NCBI RefSeq assembly: GCF_000313135.1
Contig: NW_004457442.1
Coordinates: 1,468,293 to 1,532,292 of the forward strand
Source of the DNA: Acanthamoeba castellanii str. Neff
Lineage: Eukaryota; Discosea; Longamoebia; Acanthamoebidae
Reading direction: 5' to 3'
Length of the DNA stretch: 64,000 nucleotides
Below the pieces are notes generated by a model. It saw only the letters and a list, made by a program, of their open reading frames with translations, ran no database searches and was not told the DNA's origin. Positions within the stretch are counted from its first letter, which is position 1, and every line of letters begins with the position of its first letter. A program made the position numbers and the translations under genes. Shown here in pieces: positions 62,801 to 64,000 of this stretch.

Positions 62801-64000
62801 CCGACCCCTGCCGGTGCTCATAAAAGAAGCTGAGAAGAAAGTGGAGAATGTGAGAAAGTGCGTGGTCGCTCTCATCGCTAGTGCTGTTTCTGCCAGTTGC
62901 TTCTAACCCCATCGCTCTCCAGGGACGTGCTCATGATCCAGTCCGCCGAGTTGATCTACCAGAACTTCATCGAGCTGGCGCGTGAGAATCAGGAGTGTCC
63001 CCTCTGCGATCGTGGCATCCATGGCGACGCTCTCAAGAAAATGCTCGACCAGGTTCGCCTCTCCACCACACATGTTGGCTGTCTCGTGCCACGGCGTGAG
63101 GCCAAGAACTGAGCGTTGAATCACTTTTCTCTGCGTGCTCTGGTGGTACGTGTATGCAGATGCAATCGACCATAGACAACGTGCCCACGTCGCTGCAGGA
63201 GAACAAGCAGCTGCTCACGGAGCAGGAGACGCTCTACGAACAGCTGTGTGGCCTGTTGCCCACCTGGCAGGATATCACGCGCTTGAAGGACACCGAGGTT
63301 CCCCAGATCCAACAGCGCCTGTCGGCCATCCAGCAATCGATGACCGAGCTCAACTCGGAGATCAAAGAGGTTCGTCCATGATAGATGTTTCCCACACCCC
63401 CAGCAAGGAGAGCGCTCACCGCCACCTCCCTCCGTTTAGTCGACACTCCGGCTGGAGAAGCTGCAAGCTGAAGAGGCCAAGGCCTCCGCGCTCATGTCCG
63501 ACGCAGAGGCCATCCTGCGCCACTACAAGGACTTCACCGTGCTCAGCGAGCAGGTACCACCCCGTGTCCCTTGTGGTTCCTTCACCCCTAAACACCCCTA
63601 AACTTCTCACATTTCTTTGCCCCGGCGCACAGATTCGCGCAGAGGAAAGCACGCTGCTCCAATCCTCTTCGGACATGCGCACCGTGGAAGAGGTGGACAA
63701 GGAATACTCCACGCTCAAGGAGAAGAGGTACGTTCTTGTGTGCACCTGGAGGAACGCCTGCCGCGCACGGCTGATGACTCCCGCCCCCATCTAATCAACC
63801 GCAAATCCACAGCCAAGAGCTTCTCGAGGCTTCCGAGCGAGCGCAGAAGGAGCAGCAGGCGCGACAGGACAACATTCGTCGCCTGGAGTCGTGCGTGTTC
63901 GAGCTCAAGGACAAGCTCCTTCAGTCAAAGGGCAGCTATGACTCCATCGCGCTGCTGCAGAGGAACATGGCTGAAATCGAGAACAGCAGCAAAACGCTCC
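59870..64000 (+). CDS. RAD50: DNA double-strand-break repair protein RAD50 (5' part)
   Basis: Starts ATG 59870 (MTTIDKLLIQGIRSFSPQNR) about 100 bp after the oxidase and continues past the window end. The Walker A motif is FYKPLTLIVGHNGAGKT, completed by TIIECLKYATTGNMPPGAK in exon 2. The N-terminal ATPase half goes on with AQIKLRFRNVNGKPIVCTRS and [20 protein letters not shown] (the CHQEE.NWPL Q-loop signature of RAD50), KKKFDEIFAATR, then long coiled coils (EQAQQIKECKLRLENLQNQK). The zinc hook, NQECPLCDRGIHGDAL with CxxC, lies at about 62986-63033, followed by the returning coiled coil. Partner of MRE11 in the MRN complex. About fifteen short introns. The C-terminal Walker B half is outside the window. 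Confidence 0.95.

Overview
The window is nuclear DNA of a protist. It is GC-rich and gene-dense, with many short spliceosomal introns (roughly 50-200 bp, often AT-rich or built of low-complexity GTGTC/CACGA sequence), snRNA genes, and eukaryote-only families (SNF7, GRAM/VASt, DHHC, RAD50, GATA finger). Gene style and content fit a free-living amoebozoan, most likely Acanthamoeba or a close relative. That is an inference from style, not a database match.

Layout. 71-1878: a mitochondrial carrier. 2083-6696: a U2 snRNA gene split by a 4.3-kb non-LTR retrotransposon with an intact ORF (C2H2 fingers, Myb-like domain, reverse transcriptase, restriction-like endonuclease; Utopia-type). 6804-10730: amidase, SNF7/CHMP4 and a membrane cytochrome-b5-like (MAPR) protein. 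11038-11267: an intact U2 snRNA gene on the opposite strand sharing about 97 bp of upstream sequence with the broken copy. 11703-19269: a large gene that joins saccharopine dehydrogenase (LYS1) in frame to alpha-aminoadipate reductase (LYS2). 19438-25939: TTC13-like TPR protein and TMEM184-family membrane protein. 26632-30256: gamma-butyrobetaine/trimethyllysine-type dioxygenase, PH-domain protein and an unknown membrane protein. 31380-35446: TRF4-type poly(A) polymerase. 35907-40733: an unknown protein and a BACK-like/SPRY protein. 40937-47296: DHHC palmitoyltransferase, GRAM-VASt lipid-transfer protein, unknown acidic protein. 47572-52383: His/Gln-rich putative transcription regulator, a 14-cysteine metallothionein, GtrA-like protein and GATA factor. 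52946-59769: metallophosphoesterase, RCC1-repeat protein, and sarcosine/pipecolate-oxidase-like flavoenzyme. 59870-end: RAD50, cut by the window edge.

Most interesting points: (1) the retroelement sits exactly after the branch-point-recognition GUAGUA of U2, with an intact U2 copy 4.3 kb beyond the broken gene; (2) the LYS1-LYS2 fusion places two steps of the aminoadipate lysine pathway on one polypeptide; (3) two paralogous hairpin elements in opposite orientation around the RCC1 gene show compensatory base changes and may be an unnamed small RNA; (4) intron donors are dominated by GTAC, and introns often carry long C-runs on the sense strand. Exon boundaries were read by eye and are approximate unless stated; CDS coordinates span from start codon to stop codon and include introns.
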